Shown piece after piece: positions 28,543 through 37,667 of a stretch of 64,000 nt of DNA; position 1 is the first letter of the stretch, and every line of letters starts with the position of its first letter. The notes under the pieces are model-generated. The model was not told the origin of the DNA and ran no database searches. It saw only the letters and a list, made by a program, of their open reading frames with translations. The DNA lies in the NCBI RefSeq assembly GCF_009914335.1, contig NZ_CP043925.1, forward strand, positions 3,410,001 to 3,474,000. Reading direction: 5' to 3'. Position numbers and translations under genes: made by a program. Source of the DNA: Proteus columbae (lineage in GTDB: Bacteria; Pseudomonadota; Gammaproteobacteria; Enterobacterales; Enterobacteriaceae).

Positions 28543-29369
28543 TCGATGACTCACTTCAGATTTCAGTATCTAAGCAAGCTAAGCTGCTGAAAGTCTCCCG
28601 TGGTTGTTATTACTATCGCCCAAAACCTGTGAGTGAATCAGATCTGAAGCTGATGCGCTGTATGGATGAGTTACATATGCAATACCCTTTTGCAGGTAGC
28701 CGTATGATGCGTGATTTATTGAATCGTCAAGGACATCATATAGGACGACGTCATACACGTACTTTAATGAAGAAAATGGGCATTAATGCGTTATATCGTA
28801 AACCAAATCTAAGTCAGGCCAATCAAGCTCACCGTAAATATCCATATCTGCTCAAAGGATTGGCTATTCAGCGCAGTAATCAAGTGTGGTCTACGGATAT
28901 AACGTATATCCCTATGGCAAAAGGCTTTGTTTATTTATGTGCTGTGATTGATTGGCATAGCCGCAAGGTACTTGCGCATAGAGTATCGATTAGTATGGAG
29001 GTTACATTTTGCATAGAAACATTAAATGAAGCTATTGAAAAATATGGCCGACCTGAAGTCTTTAATACAGACCAAGGCAGTCAGTTTACCAGTGATGCAT
29101 TTATTGATGTATTGAAATCAAATGGCATTCAAATCAGTATGGATGGTAAAGGTCGATGGGTTGATAATGTGATGGTTGAACGATTATGGCGGAGCGTTAA
29201 ATATGAAGAGGTGTATCTCAAAGCCTACAGCAATGTTTTGGATGCGAAGAAGCAATTAAACGCATATTTTGAATTTTATAATTTGAAACGACCTCATTCG
29301 AGTCTGGACAAAATGACTCCAGATGAGTTTTACTATGACCAGCTACCACAACAAAATAAGGTAGCTTAA
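28498..29369 (+). CDS. IS3-family OrfB (transposase catalytic part, -1 frame)
   Basis: In the -1 frame from the slippery site the translation is open: RRCVEETGSLQPQKLIDD, then CYYYRPKPVSESDLKLM. The integrase core follows with VWSTDITYIPMAKG (first Asp), FNTDQGSQFTSDAF (second Asp) and VMVERLWRSVKYEEVY (Glu). It ends PHSSLDKMTPDEFYYDQ. The first ATG-type start is at 28629, but IS3 transposases are made as the OrfAB frameshift product, so I place the functional start at the slip point. Confidence 0.85.
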
Positions 29370-29468
29370 CTAGAGCAGAGTATCACTTATAAATAAGCTT
29401 TTAGTTGTTCAAACAAGTGGGACCACCTCTCACCTCCGCGCTTCATCAGAAAACTGAAGGAACCTCCA

Positions 29469-30272
29469 TTGAATCGAACTAATATTTTTTTTGGTGAATC
29501 GCATTCTGACTGGTTGCCTGTCAGAGGCGGAGAATCTGGTGATTTTGTTTTTCGACGTGGTGACGGGCATGCCTTCGCGAAAATCGCACCTGCTTCCCGC
29601 CGCGGTGAGCTCGCTGGAGAGCGTGACCGCCTCATTTGGCTCAAAGGTCGAGGTGTGGCTTGCCCCGAGGTGATCAACTGGCAGGAGGAACAGGAGGGTG
29701 CATGCTTGGTGATAACGGCAATTCCGGGAGTACCGGCGGCTGATCTGTCTGGAGCGGATTTGCTCAAAGCGTGGCCGTCAATGGGGCAGCAACTTGGCGC
29801 TGTTCACAGCCTATCGGTTGATCAATGTCCGTTTGAGCGCAGGCTGTCGCGAATGTTCGGACGCGCCGTTGATGTGGTGTCCCGCAATGCCGTCAATCCC
29901 GACTTCTTACCGGACGAGGACAAGAGTACGCCGCAGCTCGATCTTTTGGCTCGTGTCGAACGAGAGCTACCGGTGCGGCTCGACCAAGAGCGCACCGATA
30001 TGGTTGTTTGCCATGGTGATCCCTGCATGCCGAACTTCATGGTGGACCCTAAAACTCTTCAATGCACGGGTCTGATCGACCTTGGGCGGCTCGGAACAGC
30101 AGATCGCTATGCCGATTTGGCACTCATGATTGCTAACGCCGAAGAGAACTGGGCAGCGCCAGATGAAGCAGAGCGCGCCTTCGCTGTCCTATTCAATGTA
30201 TTGGGGATCGAAGCCCCCGACCGCGAACGCCTTGCCTTCTATCTGCGATTGGACCCTCTGACTTGGGGTTGA
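29469..30272 (+). CDS. aph(3'')-Ib: Aminoglycoside 3''-phosphotransferase APH(3'')-Ib (StrA)
   Basis: A 267-residue streptomycin kinase. It starts from TTG at 29469 after GGAAC (MNRTNIFFGESHSDWLPV) and contains the catalytic VVCHGDPCMPNFMVD near residue 180 and the metal-binding GLIDLGRLGTADRYAD near 200. It ends DPLTWG. Full length for StrA. The stop overlaps the strB start (TGATG), indicating translational coupling. It lies downstream of the IS3-family element inside Tn5393. Confidence 0.98.
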   Translation: MNRTNIFFGESHSDWLPVRGGESGDFVFRRGDGHAFAKIAPASRRGELAGERDRLIWLKGRGVACPEVINWQEEQEGACLVITAIPGVPAADLSGADLLKAWPSMGQQLGAVHSLSVDQCPFERRLSRMFGRAVDVVSRNAVNPDFLPDEDKSTPQLDLLARVERELPVRLDQERTDMVVCHGDPCMPNFMVDPKTLQCTGLIDLGRLGTADRYADLALMIANAEENWAAPDEAERAFAVLFNVLGIEAPDRERLAFYLRLDPLTWG

Positions 30273-31108
30273 TGTTCATGCCGCCTGTTTTTCCTGCTCA
30301 TTGGCACGTTTCGCAACCTGTTCTCATTGCGGACACCTTTTCCAGCCTCGTTTGGAAAGTTTCATTGCCAGACGGGACTCCTGCAATCGTCAAGGGATTG
30401 AAACCTATAGAAGACATTGCTGATGAACTGCGCGGGGCCGACTATCTGGTATGGCGCAATGGGAGGGGAGCAGTCCGGTTGCTCGGTCGTGAGAACAATC
30501 TGATGTTGCTCGAATATGCCGGGGAGCGAATGCTCTCTCACATCGTTGCCGAGCACGGCGACTACCAGGCGACCGAAATTGCAGCGGAACTAATGGCGAA
30601 GCTGTATGCCGCATCTGAGGAACCCCTGCCTTCTGCCCTTCTCCCGATCCGGGATCGCTTTGCAGCTTTGTTTCAGCGGGCGCGCGATGATCAAAACGCA
30701 GGTTGTCAAACTGACTACGTCCACGCGGCGATTATAGCCGATCAAATGATGAGCAATGCCTCGGAACTGCGTGGGCTACATGGCGATCTGCATCATGAAA
30801 ACATCATGTTCTCCAGTCGCGGCTGGCTGGTGATAGATCCCGTCGGTCTGGTCGGTGAAGTGGGCTTTGGCGCCGCCAATATGTTCTACGATCCGGCTGA
30901 CAGAGACGACCTTTGTCTCGATCCTAGACGCATTGCACAGATGGCGGACGCATTCTCTCGTGCGCTGGACGTCGATCCGCGTCGCCTGCTCGACCAGGCG
31001 TACGCTTATGGGTGCCTTTCCGCAGCTTGGAACGCGGATGGAGAAGAGGAGCAACGCGATCTAGCTATCGCGGCCGCGATCAAGCAGGTGCGACAGACGT
31101 CATACTAG
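30272..31108 (+). CDS. aph(6)-Id: Aminoglycoside 6-phosphotransferase APH(6)-Id (StrB)
   Basis: A 278-residue streptomycin kinase starting MFMPPVFPAHWHVSQPV. The catalytic loop GLHGDLHHENIMFSS is near residue 170 and VIDPVGLVGEVGFGA near 190; it ends IKQVRQTSY. The ATG at 30272 shares its A with the strA stop. Together StrA and StrB give strong streptomycin resistance. The transposon right end follows 25 bp after the stop. Confidence 0.98.
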   Translation: MFMPPVFPAHWHVSQPVLIADTFSSLVWKVSLPDGTPAIVKGLKPIEDIADELRGADYLVWRNGRGAVRLLGRENNLMLLEYAGERMLSHIVAEHGDYQATEIAAELMAKLYAASEEPLPSALLPIRDRFAALFQRARDDQNAGCQTDYVHAAIIADQMMSNASELRGLHGDLHHENIMFSSRGWLVIDPVGLVGEVGFGAANMFYDPADRDDLCLDPRRIAQMADAFSRALDVDPRRLLDQAYAYGCLSAAWNADGEEEQRDLAIAAAIKQVRQTSY

Positions 31109-31133
31109 ATATCAAGCGACTTCTCCTATCCCC

Positions 31134-31214
31134 TGGGAACACATCAATCTTACCGGAGAATATCGTTGGCCAAAGCCTTAGCGTAGGATTTCGCCCTCTC
31201 CCGCAAACGACCCC
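31134..31214 (-). repeat. Tn5393 right inverted repeat (81 bp)
   Basis: Reverse complement of 18401-18481 with a few substitutions; the outer tip ends CGCAAACGACCCC. It is followed directly by AGAAT, the same five bases that precede the left end. Confidence 0.95.
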
Positions 31215-33051
31215 AGAATAAACGCCCTTTTCACCCAAGTCCAACAGCTTTGGACCGCAGTTGACTCTTTCGACACCCCTGCGATGCAACCCAATCCGGC
31301 TGACGGGGAGCCAGCAACGCTGAAAATTTACCCTCCTCTTTCCCACTAGCGGCTCCTTTTCCGACAACCAGCACGGCGGATCCCTGCCGCGGCGCTGTGA
31401 ACGCAGCATTTTGATTGGTATCGTTGGCCTTCAGGCTCGTCAGTCAAACAGACCCAGGAGCAGCTCAGCCGGTGGCGCCCGGCTTTCGGGTAACGCCCTG
31501 GTCCCGCTGGTTTCGGCTTTGTGCTTCAGGTGATCAAGGATCTGCTTGATCACTATAGGGTCTTCAATGCAGGCGATGACTTTCATGGCGCCGCCGCAGC
31601 CGCTGCAGGTCTCGATGTCGATATTGAAAACACGCTTGAGCCGTTGCGCCCATGTCATCGACGCTCGCCGTTGTGCTGGTGTTGCCGGTTCATCAGCCAC
31701 CCTGACCTTGTTGCCCCTGCCCCGTTTTGCCGGCGTGACCAACGCCCGGTGCCGACTGTTGGGTGCGAACACCCCGTGGAAGCGGGTTAGGTTGACTCTG
31801 GGCTTCGGTACCAGGGCGGCCAGCCTTGCAATGAAATCCAATGGTTCGAAAATGACGTGCGTGGTGCCGTCCCGGTACGGCGTCTTGAGCTGGTAGCGCA
31901 CGTTGCCGCCTCGTGTTAACGACAGCCGCTTCTCGGATACCGCCGGGCGGCTGATGTACCGGCACAGCCGTTCGAGCTTCTTGCGTTCATCGGCCCTGGC
32001 CGCCACGCCGGCGTGCAGGCTGGACCCGGCTACCTTGCCAATCCCGTCACCGAACGGATCACCACTGGTCGGCAGAGTTTGCAAAGTGAACACCTTTCGC
32101 CCCGCCTGTGAACCGACAGCGATACGGTAAGTGATCGAGTGCCCCAGCAGGGGTGTCATCGGGTCGTCATCCACCGCATCCGAGGCCAGATAGCTGTTTT
32201 CGACATCCCGTTCCAGCAGGCCTTGCCGTTCCAGATAGCGACCCACCCGGTGGGCGATGGTGTGCGTCAGCTGGGTGAGCTCTGGGCTGGTCGGCGCCTT
32301 GACCCAGCGGAAACGCGCTGAGCCGTGGGATTGCTCGACATACACACCGTCGAGAAACAGCATGTGGAAGTGAACATTCAGATTGAGCGCCGATCCAAAA
32401 CGCTGGATCAGGGTGACCGCGCCCGTCTTGGCCACTTGGTGGGTATGGCCCGCTTTCTTGACCAGGTGCGTGGCAATGACGCGGTAAACGATGCCCAGCA
32501 CCCACCCCATGATCTCGGGCCGGCTGGCAAACAGGAAACGCAGCTGAAACGGGAAGCTCAACACCCACTGACGCATGGGTTGTTCAGGCAGTACTTCATC
32601 AACCAGCAAGGCGGCACTTTCGGCCATCCGCCGCGCCCCACAGCTCGGGCAGAAACCGCGACGCTTACAGCTGAAAGCGACCAGGTGCTCGGCGTGGCAA
32701 GACTCGCAGCGAACCCGTAGAAAGCCATGCTCCAGCCGCCCGCATTGGAGAAATTCTTCAAATTCCCGTTGCACATAGCCCGGCAATTCCTTTCCCTGCT
32801 CTGCCATAAGCGCAGCGAATGCCGGGTAATACTCGTCAACGATCTGATAGAGAAGGGTTTGCTCGGGTCGGTGGCTCTGGTAACGACCAGTATCCCGATC
32901 CCGGCTGGCCGTCCTGGCCGCCACATGAGGCATGTTCCGCGTCCTTGCAATACTGTGTTTACATACAGTCTATCGCTTAGCGGAAAGTTCTTTTACCCTC
33001 AGCCGAAATGCCTGCCGTTGCTAGACATTGCCAGCCAGTGCCCGTCACTCC
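31215..33051 (-). mobile_element. ISCR2 copy 2 (oriIS tip displaced by Tn5393)
   Basis: Identical to the other ISCR2 copies from AGAATAAACGCCC onward. The missing outermost bases are at 18385-18400, on the other side of Tn5393. terIS abuts a truncated lysR gene. The transposase gene is intact, but the oriIS is split by 12.8 kb, so normal initiation at this copy is doubtful. Confidence 0.92.
31440..32933 (-). CDS. ISCR2 transposase (copy 2)
   Basis: The same 497-residue IS91-family transposase as at 13497-14990, without any difference in the translation. Confidence 0.95.
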   Translation of the reverse strand: MPHVAARTASRDRDTGRYQSHRPEQTLLYQIVDEYYPAFAALMAEQGKELPGYVQREFEEFLQCGRLEHGFLRVRCESCHAEHLVAFSCKRRGFCPSCGARRMAESAALLVDEVLPEQPMRQWVLSFPFQLRFLFASRPEIMGWVLGIVYRVIATHLVKKAGHTHQVAKTGAVTLIQRFGSALNLNVHFHMLFLDGVYVEQSHGSARFRWVKAPTSPELTQLTHTIAHRVGRYLERQGLLERDVENSYLASDAVDDDPMTPLLGHSITYRIAVGSQAGRKVFTLQTLPTSGDPFGDGIGKVAGSSLHAGVAARADERKKLERLCRYISRPAVSEKRLSLTRGGNVRYQLKTPYRDGTTHVIFEPLDFIARLAALVPKPRVNLTRFHGVFAPNSRHRALVTPAKRGRGNKVRVADEPATPAQRRASMTWAQRLKRVFNIDIETCSGCGGAMKVIACIEDPIVIKQILDHLKHKAETSGTRALPESRAPPAELLLGLFD

Positions 33052-33350
33052 GCGGTCTTCACTGCGTGATCGAGTTGATCGACACCCGCCGTGACACGCT
33101 CCATGAAGTGCCTGCCTGCGTCTGTTAGCCGAACGCCCCGCGCATGGCGCTCAAATAGCAGGACACCAAGGTTATCCTCCAGCGCTTTCACACGCGCGCT
33201 GACGCTCGACTGGCTGATACCAAGTGCCTTGGCCGCATGCCGAAAATTCAGATGCTCGGCGACGGCGATGAACTGAACAAGGGAAATGAGCGGTATCCTG
33301 CCAGACAGGATACCGACATTCACGAGGTTTCGATGGTTAGTGCGCCGCAT
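33045..33350 (-). pseudogene. LysR-family regulator N-terminal fragment (array unit 1)
   Basis: 101 residues with a LysR helix-turn-helix: LISLVQFIAVAEHLNFRHAA, then LGISQSSVSARVKALEDNLG and LFERHARGVRLTDAG. The effector domain is replaced by the terIS end of ISCR2, which supplies the stop (GGAGTGA). It lies 27 bp beyond the floR stop on the same strand and usually accompanies floR beside ISCR2. It may still bind DNA, but there is no evidence that it regulates floR. Confidence 0.9.
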
Positions 33351-33377
33351 CGGAGCGGGCCTGCTACCAGTCGTCGG

Positions 33378-34592
33378 TTAGACGACTGGCGACTTCTCGG
33401 TGGCAGCCCCACGGAGCCGAAGGAGCACCAGCCCCAACGAAACCAGTACCGCCATCGCCGTGGCGTAACAGATCACGGGCCACGCTGTGTCACCGTTTAA
33501 AAGTGCCACCGCCAATGTCCCGACAATGCTGACTATCAGGCTTTGAACGCAGAAGTAGAACGCGACCGCTGATCCCGCGATGTCGTCGAACTCTGCCAAA
33601 GCGCCGTTCGCGGTAACGGACACCGTGAAGACAATACCGACCGCGACAACCCACATCGGTAGGATGAAGGTGAGGAATGACGGCGAGCCGTAAAGTTCGC
33701 CGATCCCCAACAGGACCGCTCCGCAAACAAGCAACGCCATCCCACGCGCCACGCATCCTGCGATGCCCCATCTGGCGACAAAGGACTTCGCGAAACGGGT
33801 TGTCACGATCATTACAAGCGCGACAGTGGCGAAGGCAAAGCTGAATCCGATCTCGGAATATTCCGCTTGGCCTATGAGCACACGGGGAGCCGTCGAGAAG
33901 AAGACGAAGTAGGTGCCCATACCGGCGCTAAAGCCGACAGTGTAAACCCAAAAAGCCGGACTCGCGAAGATCGGCAAGACAGATCGGCGCGTCTTGACTT
34001 GATCCAGAGGGCGGGTTTCGTGCCACCTGAAACCCGCATTTAGGAGTGCGAGCATCGCCAGTATAGCCAAAGTAATGAATATCGCCTGCCATCCCAAGAA
34101 CTCGCCGATCAATACTCCGGCGATAGGGCCGAGCGCAGGCACGAACGCCAGCATCGAACTGAAAAGGCCGTAGATGACGACACCCTCAGGACGGTTGGCA
34201 TAAACGTCGCGAACCGTCGCGAACGTCGCCACCAGCATGGCCGACGCGCCCACTGCTTGAAGTAGACGGAAAGCGACAAAGGCCGGTGCAGTTGAAGACC
34301 AAGCTGCTCCCAGAGACGCAATGACGAAAGCCGTTGCGCCCGCAAGTAGAATTGGCCGTCGCCCGATTCTGTCTGAGAGCGGACCAAAAATCACCTGGCC
34401 CACGCCGAGCATCACCATATAGAGGCTCAACGTGAGTTGGATCATAGCGGGCGTCGTGTTCAGGATGCCGGGCATCGCTGGAACGACAGGGAGATAAATA
34501 TCCATCGCCAGTGAAGCGAGGATGTCGAAAGGAGCCATCAGCAGCAGTGCTGCCGGCAGCGTATAGGCCCACGCGGGGCGTGTGGTGGTCAT
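33378..34592 (-). CDS. floR: Florfenicol/chloramphenicol exporter FloR (copy 1)
   Basis: A 404-residue major-facilitator drug:H+ antiporter of the inner membrane with about 12 hydrophobic segments. The MFS motif A reads GPLSDRIGRRPILL near residue 75. The DHA1 motif D-like LASLAMDIYLPVVPAMPG lies in the first helix region. It begins MTTTRPAWAYTLPAALLLMA, as in FloR. A short leader ORF and hairpins precede it (34594-34740), suggesting drug-inducible expression. It sits inside the 4,290-bp tandem unit, so gene dosage is at least two. Confidence 0.98.
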   Translation of the reverse strand: MTTTRPAWAYTLPAALLLMAPFDILASLAMDIYLPVVPAMPGILNTTPAMIQLTLSLYMVMLGVGQVIFGPLSDRIGRRPILLAGATAFVIASLGAAWSSTAPAFVAFRLLQAVGASAMLVATFATVRDVYANRPEGVVIYGLFSSMLAFVPALGPIAGVLIGEFLGWQAIFITLAILAMLALLNAGFRWHETRPLDQVKTRRSVLPIFASPAFWVYTVGFSAGMGTYFVFFSTAPRVLIGQAEYSEIGFSFAFATVALVMIVTTRFAKSFVARWGIAGCVARGMALLVCGAVLLGIGELYGSPSFLTFILPMWVVAVGIVFTVSVTANGALAEFDDIAGSAVAFYFCVQSLIVSIVGTLAVALLNGDTAWPVICYATAMAVLVSLGLVLLRLRGAATEKSPVV

Positions 34593-34593
34593 G

Positions 34594-34740
34594 ACGAATC
34601 AACCCTCGATTAAGATTAAGGAATACCGGGCGACGTCTGCTCGTCAGCAATCAGATGAGACTAGCCTTACAGAGCGCCGCAACAACAATACTGGTTGTTG
34701 CGGCTTACTTGTCTGCTGACTTGGAATTTCCCATCTGATT
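34594..34740 (-). promoter_or_regulatory. floR attenuator-like leader (copy 1)
   Basis: Minus strand, upstream of floR. After the leader ORF stop comes a perfect 11-bp stem (GCCGCAACAAC at 34676-34686 with GTTGTTGCGGC at 34694-34704). Two other complementary pairs involve the leader itself: ATCAGATG around its start with CATCTGAT further down, and GTCAGCA within it with TGCTGAC. The latter two are mutually exclusive in simple nesting. This is the layout of ribosome-stalling attenuators of phenicol resistance genes; function here is inferred. Confidence 0.6.
34705..34734 (-). CDS. floR leader peptide, 9 residues (copy 1)
   Basis: ATG GGA AAT TCC AAG TCA GCA GAC AAG TAA encodes MGNSKSADK. A GGAG Shine-Dalgarno lies 8 bases before the ATG. 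It closely resembles the cmlA leader peptide (MSTSKNADK), where drug-stalled ribosomes open the downstream start. cmlA and floR encode related phenicol exporters, so shared leader control is reasonable. Confidence 0.7.
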   Translation of the reverse strand: MGNSKSADK

Positions 34741-34814
34741 ACTCCACGCTTACGAATATGAATTGCTACATTTTATCAGATTATCTTTTGCTTCGCAATG
34801 CGGCATGGGCGCAC

Positions 34815-35492
34815 TCAGCGTTCCAGCCCCCTCTGCCGCCCTAACTGCCACGACACCGACCCGCCCTGCACGATGCCCATAACCTCGCGGCCGAGTTGGC
34901 GGTCGATGATCGGCCGCCACGGGACAAGGGTGAACTCATGGGATTTCTCGACCACGGCGAACTTGCCGCTCGATAGATGCACGGTTCCGGTAAACTTGCC
35001 GCTGACGCTCTCGCCGTCCGTGGCGGCGCGGAACGGCAGGCCCTTACTCAAAGCCATATCCGATCCGACGCCGGCTACCTCGCGCTCCCGCAGGATGGCG
35101 AGAAGGTTGCGCCGGTAGAAGACGCGGCTGTCCCGGCTGCGGGTGGCGTCGCCCTGTTCGATATGGTGCTCGCGGCGCTGGTCCATGGCTTCGCGGACTT
35201 GTTGCCCGAAGCCGGTTGGCGCAAGGTCGGCCGTCTCGCCGTGGATCAGCCGCCGGTCCAGCCAGGTCGCGCCGTCCGATCCGATCTGTTTGTTCAGATC
35301 GACCGGGGAAAGGACGCGAACGCTGGCCTGACTGTCTCGGCCGGCGTCATGGGCGGCGGCACGGCTGACCAGATCATCGGGGATGCGCCATTGGTCGGCG
35401 TCGATCCGCTCGACGATACCGGCCCGGCGTAGCGCCTCCAGCCGGCGCACATGGGCATCGACATAGCCCTCATAGTCGCCGCCTGGAACGCG
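34815..35492 (-). pseudogene. Relaxase (VirD2/DUF3363-type) C-terminal fragment (array unit 1)
   Basis: About 225 residues (RVPGGDYEGYVDAHVRRLEA through GREVMGIVQGG and LGRQRGLER) resembling the C-terminal DUF3363 region of mobilisation relaxases, labelled virD2 in ISCR2-floR contexts. The N-terminal nicking domain is absent. The frame runs on from the ISCR2 oriIS end, so the apparent longer protein that includes ISCR2-derived residues is an artefact. It is probably a relic of the plasmid where floR was captured. Confidence 0.8.
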
Positions 35493-37341
35493 GCACGTAT
35501 AGGAAGAATAAACGCCCTTTTCACCCAAGTCCAACAGCTTTGGACCGCAGTTGACTCTTTCGACACCCCTGCGATGCAACCCAATCCGGCTGACGGGGAG
35601 CCAGCAACGCTGAAAATTTACCCTCCTCTTTCCCACTAGCGGCTCCTTTTCCGACAACCAGCACGGCGGATCCCTGCCGCGGCGCTGTGAACGCAGCATT
35701 TTGATTGGTATCGTTGGCCTTCAGGCTCGTCAGTCAAACAGACCCAGGAGCAGCTCAGCCGGTGGCGCCCGGCTTTCGGGTAACGCCCTGGTCCCGCTGG
35801 TTTCGGCTTTGTGCTTCAGGTGATCAAGGATCTGCTTGATCACTATAGGGTCTTCAATGCAGGCGATGACTTTCATGGCGCCGCCGCAGCCGCTGCAGGT
35901 CTCGATGTCGATATTGAAAACACGCTTGAGCCGTTGCGCCCATGTCATCGACGCTCGCCGTTGTGCTGGTGTTGCCGGTTCATCAGCCACCCTGACCTTG
36001 TTGCCCCTGCCCCGTTTTGCCGGCGTGACCAACGCCCGGTGCCGACTGTTGGGTGCGAACACCCCGTGGAAGCGGGTTAGGTTGACTCTGGGCTTCGGTA
36101 CCAGGGCGGCCAGCCTTGCAATGAAATCCAATGGTTCGAAAATGACGTGCGTGGTGCCGTCCCGGTACGGCGTCTTGAGCTGGTAGCGCACGTTGCCGCC
36201 TCGTGTTAACGACAGCCGCTTCTCGGATACCGCCGGGCGGCTGATGTACCGGCACAGCCGTTCGAGCTTCTTGCGTTCATCGGCCCTGGCCGCCACGCCG
36301 GCGTGCAGGCTGGACCCGGCTACCTTGCCAATCCCGTCACCGAACGGATCACCACTGGTCGGCAGAGTTTGCAAAGTGAACACCTTTCGCCCCGCCTGTG
36401 AACCGACAGCGATACGGTAAGTGATCGAGTGCCCCAGCAGGGGTGTCATCGGGTCGTCATCCACCGCATCCGAGGCCAGATAGCTGTTTTCGACATCCCG
36501 TTCCAGCAGGCCTTGCCGTTCCAGATAGCGACCCACCCGGTGGGCGATGGTGTGCGTCAGCTGGGTGAGCTCTGGGCTGGTCGGCGCCTTGACCCAGCGG
36601 AAACGCGCTGAGCCGTGGGATTGCTCGACATACACACCGTCGAGAAACAGCATGTGGAAGTGAACATTCAGATTGAGCGCCGATCCAAAACGCTGGATCA
36701 GGGTGACCGCGCCCGTCTTGGCCACTTGGTGGGTATGGCCCGCTTTCTTGACCAGGTGCGTGGCAATGACGCGGTAAACGATGCCCAGCACCCACCCCAT
36801 GATCTCGGGCCGGCTGGCAAACAGGAAACGCAGCTGAAACGGGAAGCTCAACACCCACTGACGCATGGGTTGTTCAGGCAGTACTTCATCAACCAGCAAG
36901 GCGGCACTTTCGGCCATCCGCCGCGCCCCACAGCTCGGGCAGAAACCGCGACGCTTACAGCTGAAAGCGACCAGGTGCTCGGCGTGGCAAGACTCGCAGC
37001 GAACCCGTAGAAAGCCATGCTCCAGCCGCCCGCATTGGAGAAATTCTTCAAATTCCCGTTGCACATAGCCCGGCAATTCCTTTCCCTGCTCTGCCATAAG
37101 CGCAGCGAATGCCGGGTAATACTCGTCAACGATCTGATAGAGAAGGGTTTGCTCGGGTCGGTGGCTCTGGTAACGACCAGTATCCCGATCCCGGCTGGCC
37201 GTCCTGGCCGCCACATGAGGCATGTTCCGCGTCCTTGCAATACTGTGTTTACATACAGTCTATCGCTTAGCGGAAAGTTCTTTTACCCTCAGCCGAAATG
37301 CCTGCCGTTGCTAGACATTGCCAGCCAGTGCCCGTCACTCC
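35493..37341 (-). mobile_element. ISCR2 copy 3
   Basis: Complete copy, same ends as copy 1; oriIS abuts virD2' of unit 1 and terIS abuts lysR' of unit 2. It forms the joint between the two tandem units. Confidence 0.93.
35730..37223 (-). CDS. ISCR2 transposase (copy 3)
   Basis: The same 497-residue protein as the other copies. Confidence 0.95.
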   Translation of the reverse strand: MPHVAARTASRDRDTGRYQSHRPEQTLLYQIVDEYYPAFAALMAEQGKELPGYVQREFEEFLQCGRLEHGFLRVRCESCHAEHLVAFSCKRRGFCPSCGARRMAESAALLVDEVLPEQPMRQWVLSFPFQLRFLFASRPEIMGWVLGIVYRVIATHLVKKAGHTHQVAKTGAVTLIQRFGSALNLNVHFHMLFLDGVYVEQSHGSARFRWVKAPTSPELTQLTHTIAHRVGRYLERQGLLERDVENSYLASDAVDDDPMTPLLGHSITYRIAVGSQAGRKVFTLQTLPTSGDPFGDGIGKVAGSSLHAGVAARADERKKLERLCRYISRPAVSEKRLSLTRGGNVRYQLKTPYRDGTTHVIFEPLDFIARLAALVPKPRVNLTRFHGVFAPNSRHRALVTPAKRGRGNKVRVADEPATPAQRRASMTWAQRLKRVFNIDIETCSGCGGAMKVIACIEDPIVIKQILDHLKHKAETSGTRALPESRAPPAELLLGLFD

Positions 37342-37640
37342 GCGGTCTTCACTGCGTGATCGAGTTGATCGACACCCGCCGTGACACGCTCCATGAAGTG
37401 CCTGCCTGCGTCTGTTAGCCGAACGCCCCGCGCATGGCGCTCAAATAGCAGGACACCAAGGTTATCCTCCAGCGCTTTCACACGCGCGCTGACGCTCGAC
37501 TGGCTGATACCAAGTGCCTTGGCCGCATGCCGAAAATTCAGATGCTCGGCGACGGCGATGAACTGAACAAGGGAAATGAGCGGTATCCTGCCAGACAGGA
37601 TACCGACATTCACGAGGTTTCGATGGTTAGTGCGCCGCAT
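37335..37640 (-). pseudogene. LysR-family regulator N-terminal fragment (array unit 2)
   Basis: Identical repeat of 33045-33350; the stop again comes from the terIS end of ISCR2. Confidence 0.9.
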
Positions 37641-37667
37641 CGGAGCGGGCCTGCTACCAGTCGTCGG

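Larger units (their letters stand above)
28154..29425 (+). mobile_element. IS3-family element between tnpR and strA (possibly ISAba14)
   Basis: About 1.27 kb with two overlapping frames. Candidate ends share TGG(A)TC at the tips and TTGAACAAC further in, on both sides and inverted. Classical Tn5393 has IS1133 at this place; this element is AT-rich and resembles Acinetobacter IS3-family elements, so ISAba14 is my guess. The exact ends are uncertain because I see no clear target duplication. Such elements here can drive strAB transcription. Confidence 0.7.
18401..31214. mobile_element. Tn5393 derivative inserted in ISCR2, with 5-bp target duplication
   Basis: 81-bp inverted repeats lie at 18401-18481 and 31134-31214, starting GGGGTCGTTTGCGGGAG. 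The element is flanked by AGAAT on both sides (18396-18400 and 31215-31219). Inside are tnpA (in two pieces), res, tnpR, an IS3-family element and strA-strB, the Tn5393 order. A segment with an ISEc59-like element, aminoglycoside genes and two IS26 has replaced part of tnpA. Tn3-family transposition gives 5-bp duplications, so this is a clean insertion of a 12.8-kb unit into ISCR2. Confidence 0.93.

Noticed and set aside
34815-35699. A 294-residue protein including MLRSQRRGRDPP...
   Set aside because: The N-terminal 70 or so residues are antisense-frame translation of the ISCR2 oriIS end; only the remainder is the relaxase fragment. The same applies to 39105-39989.
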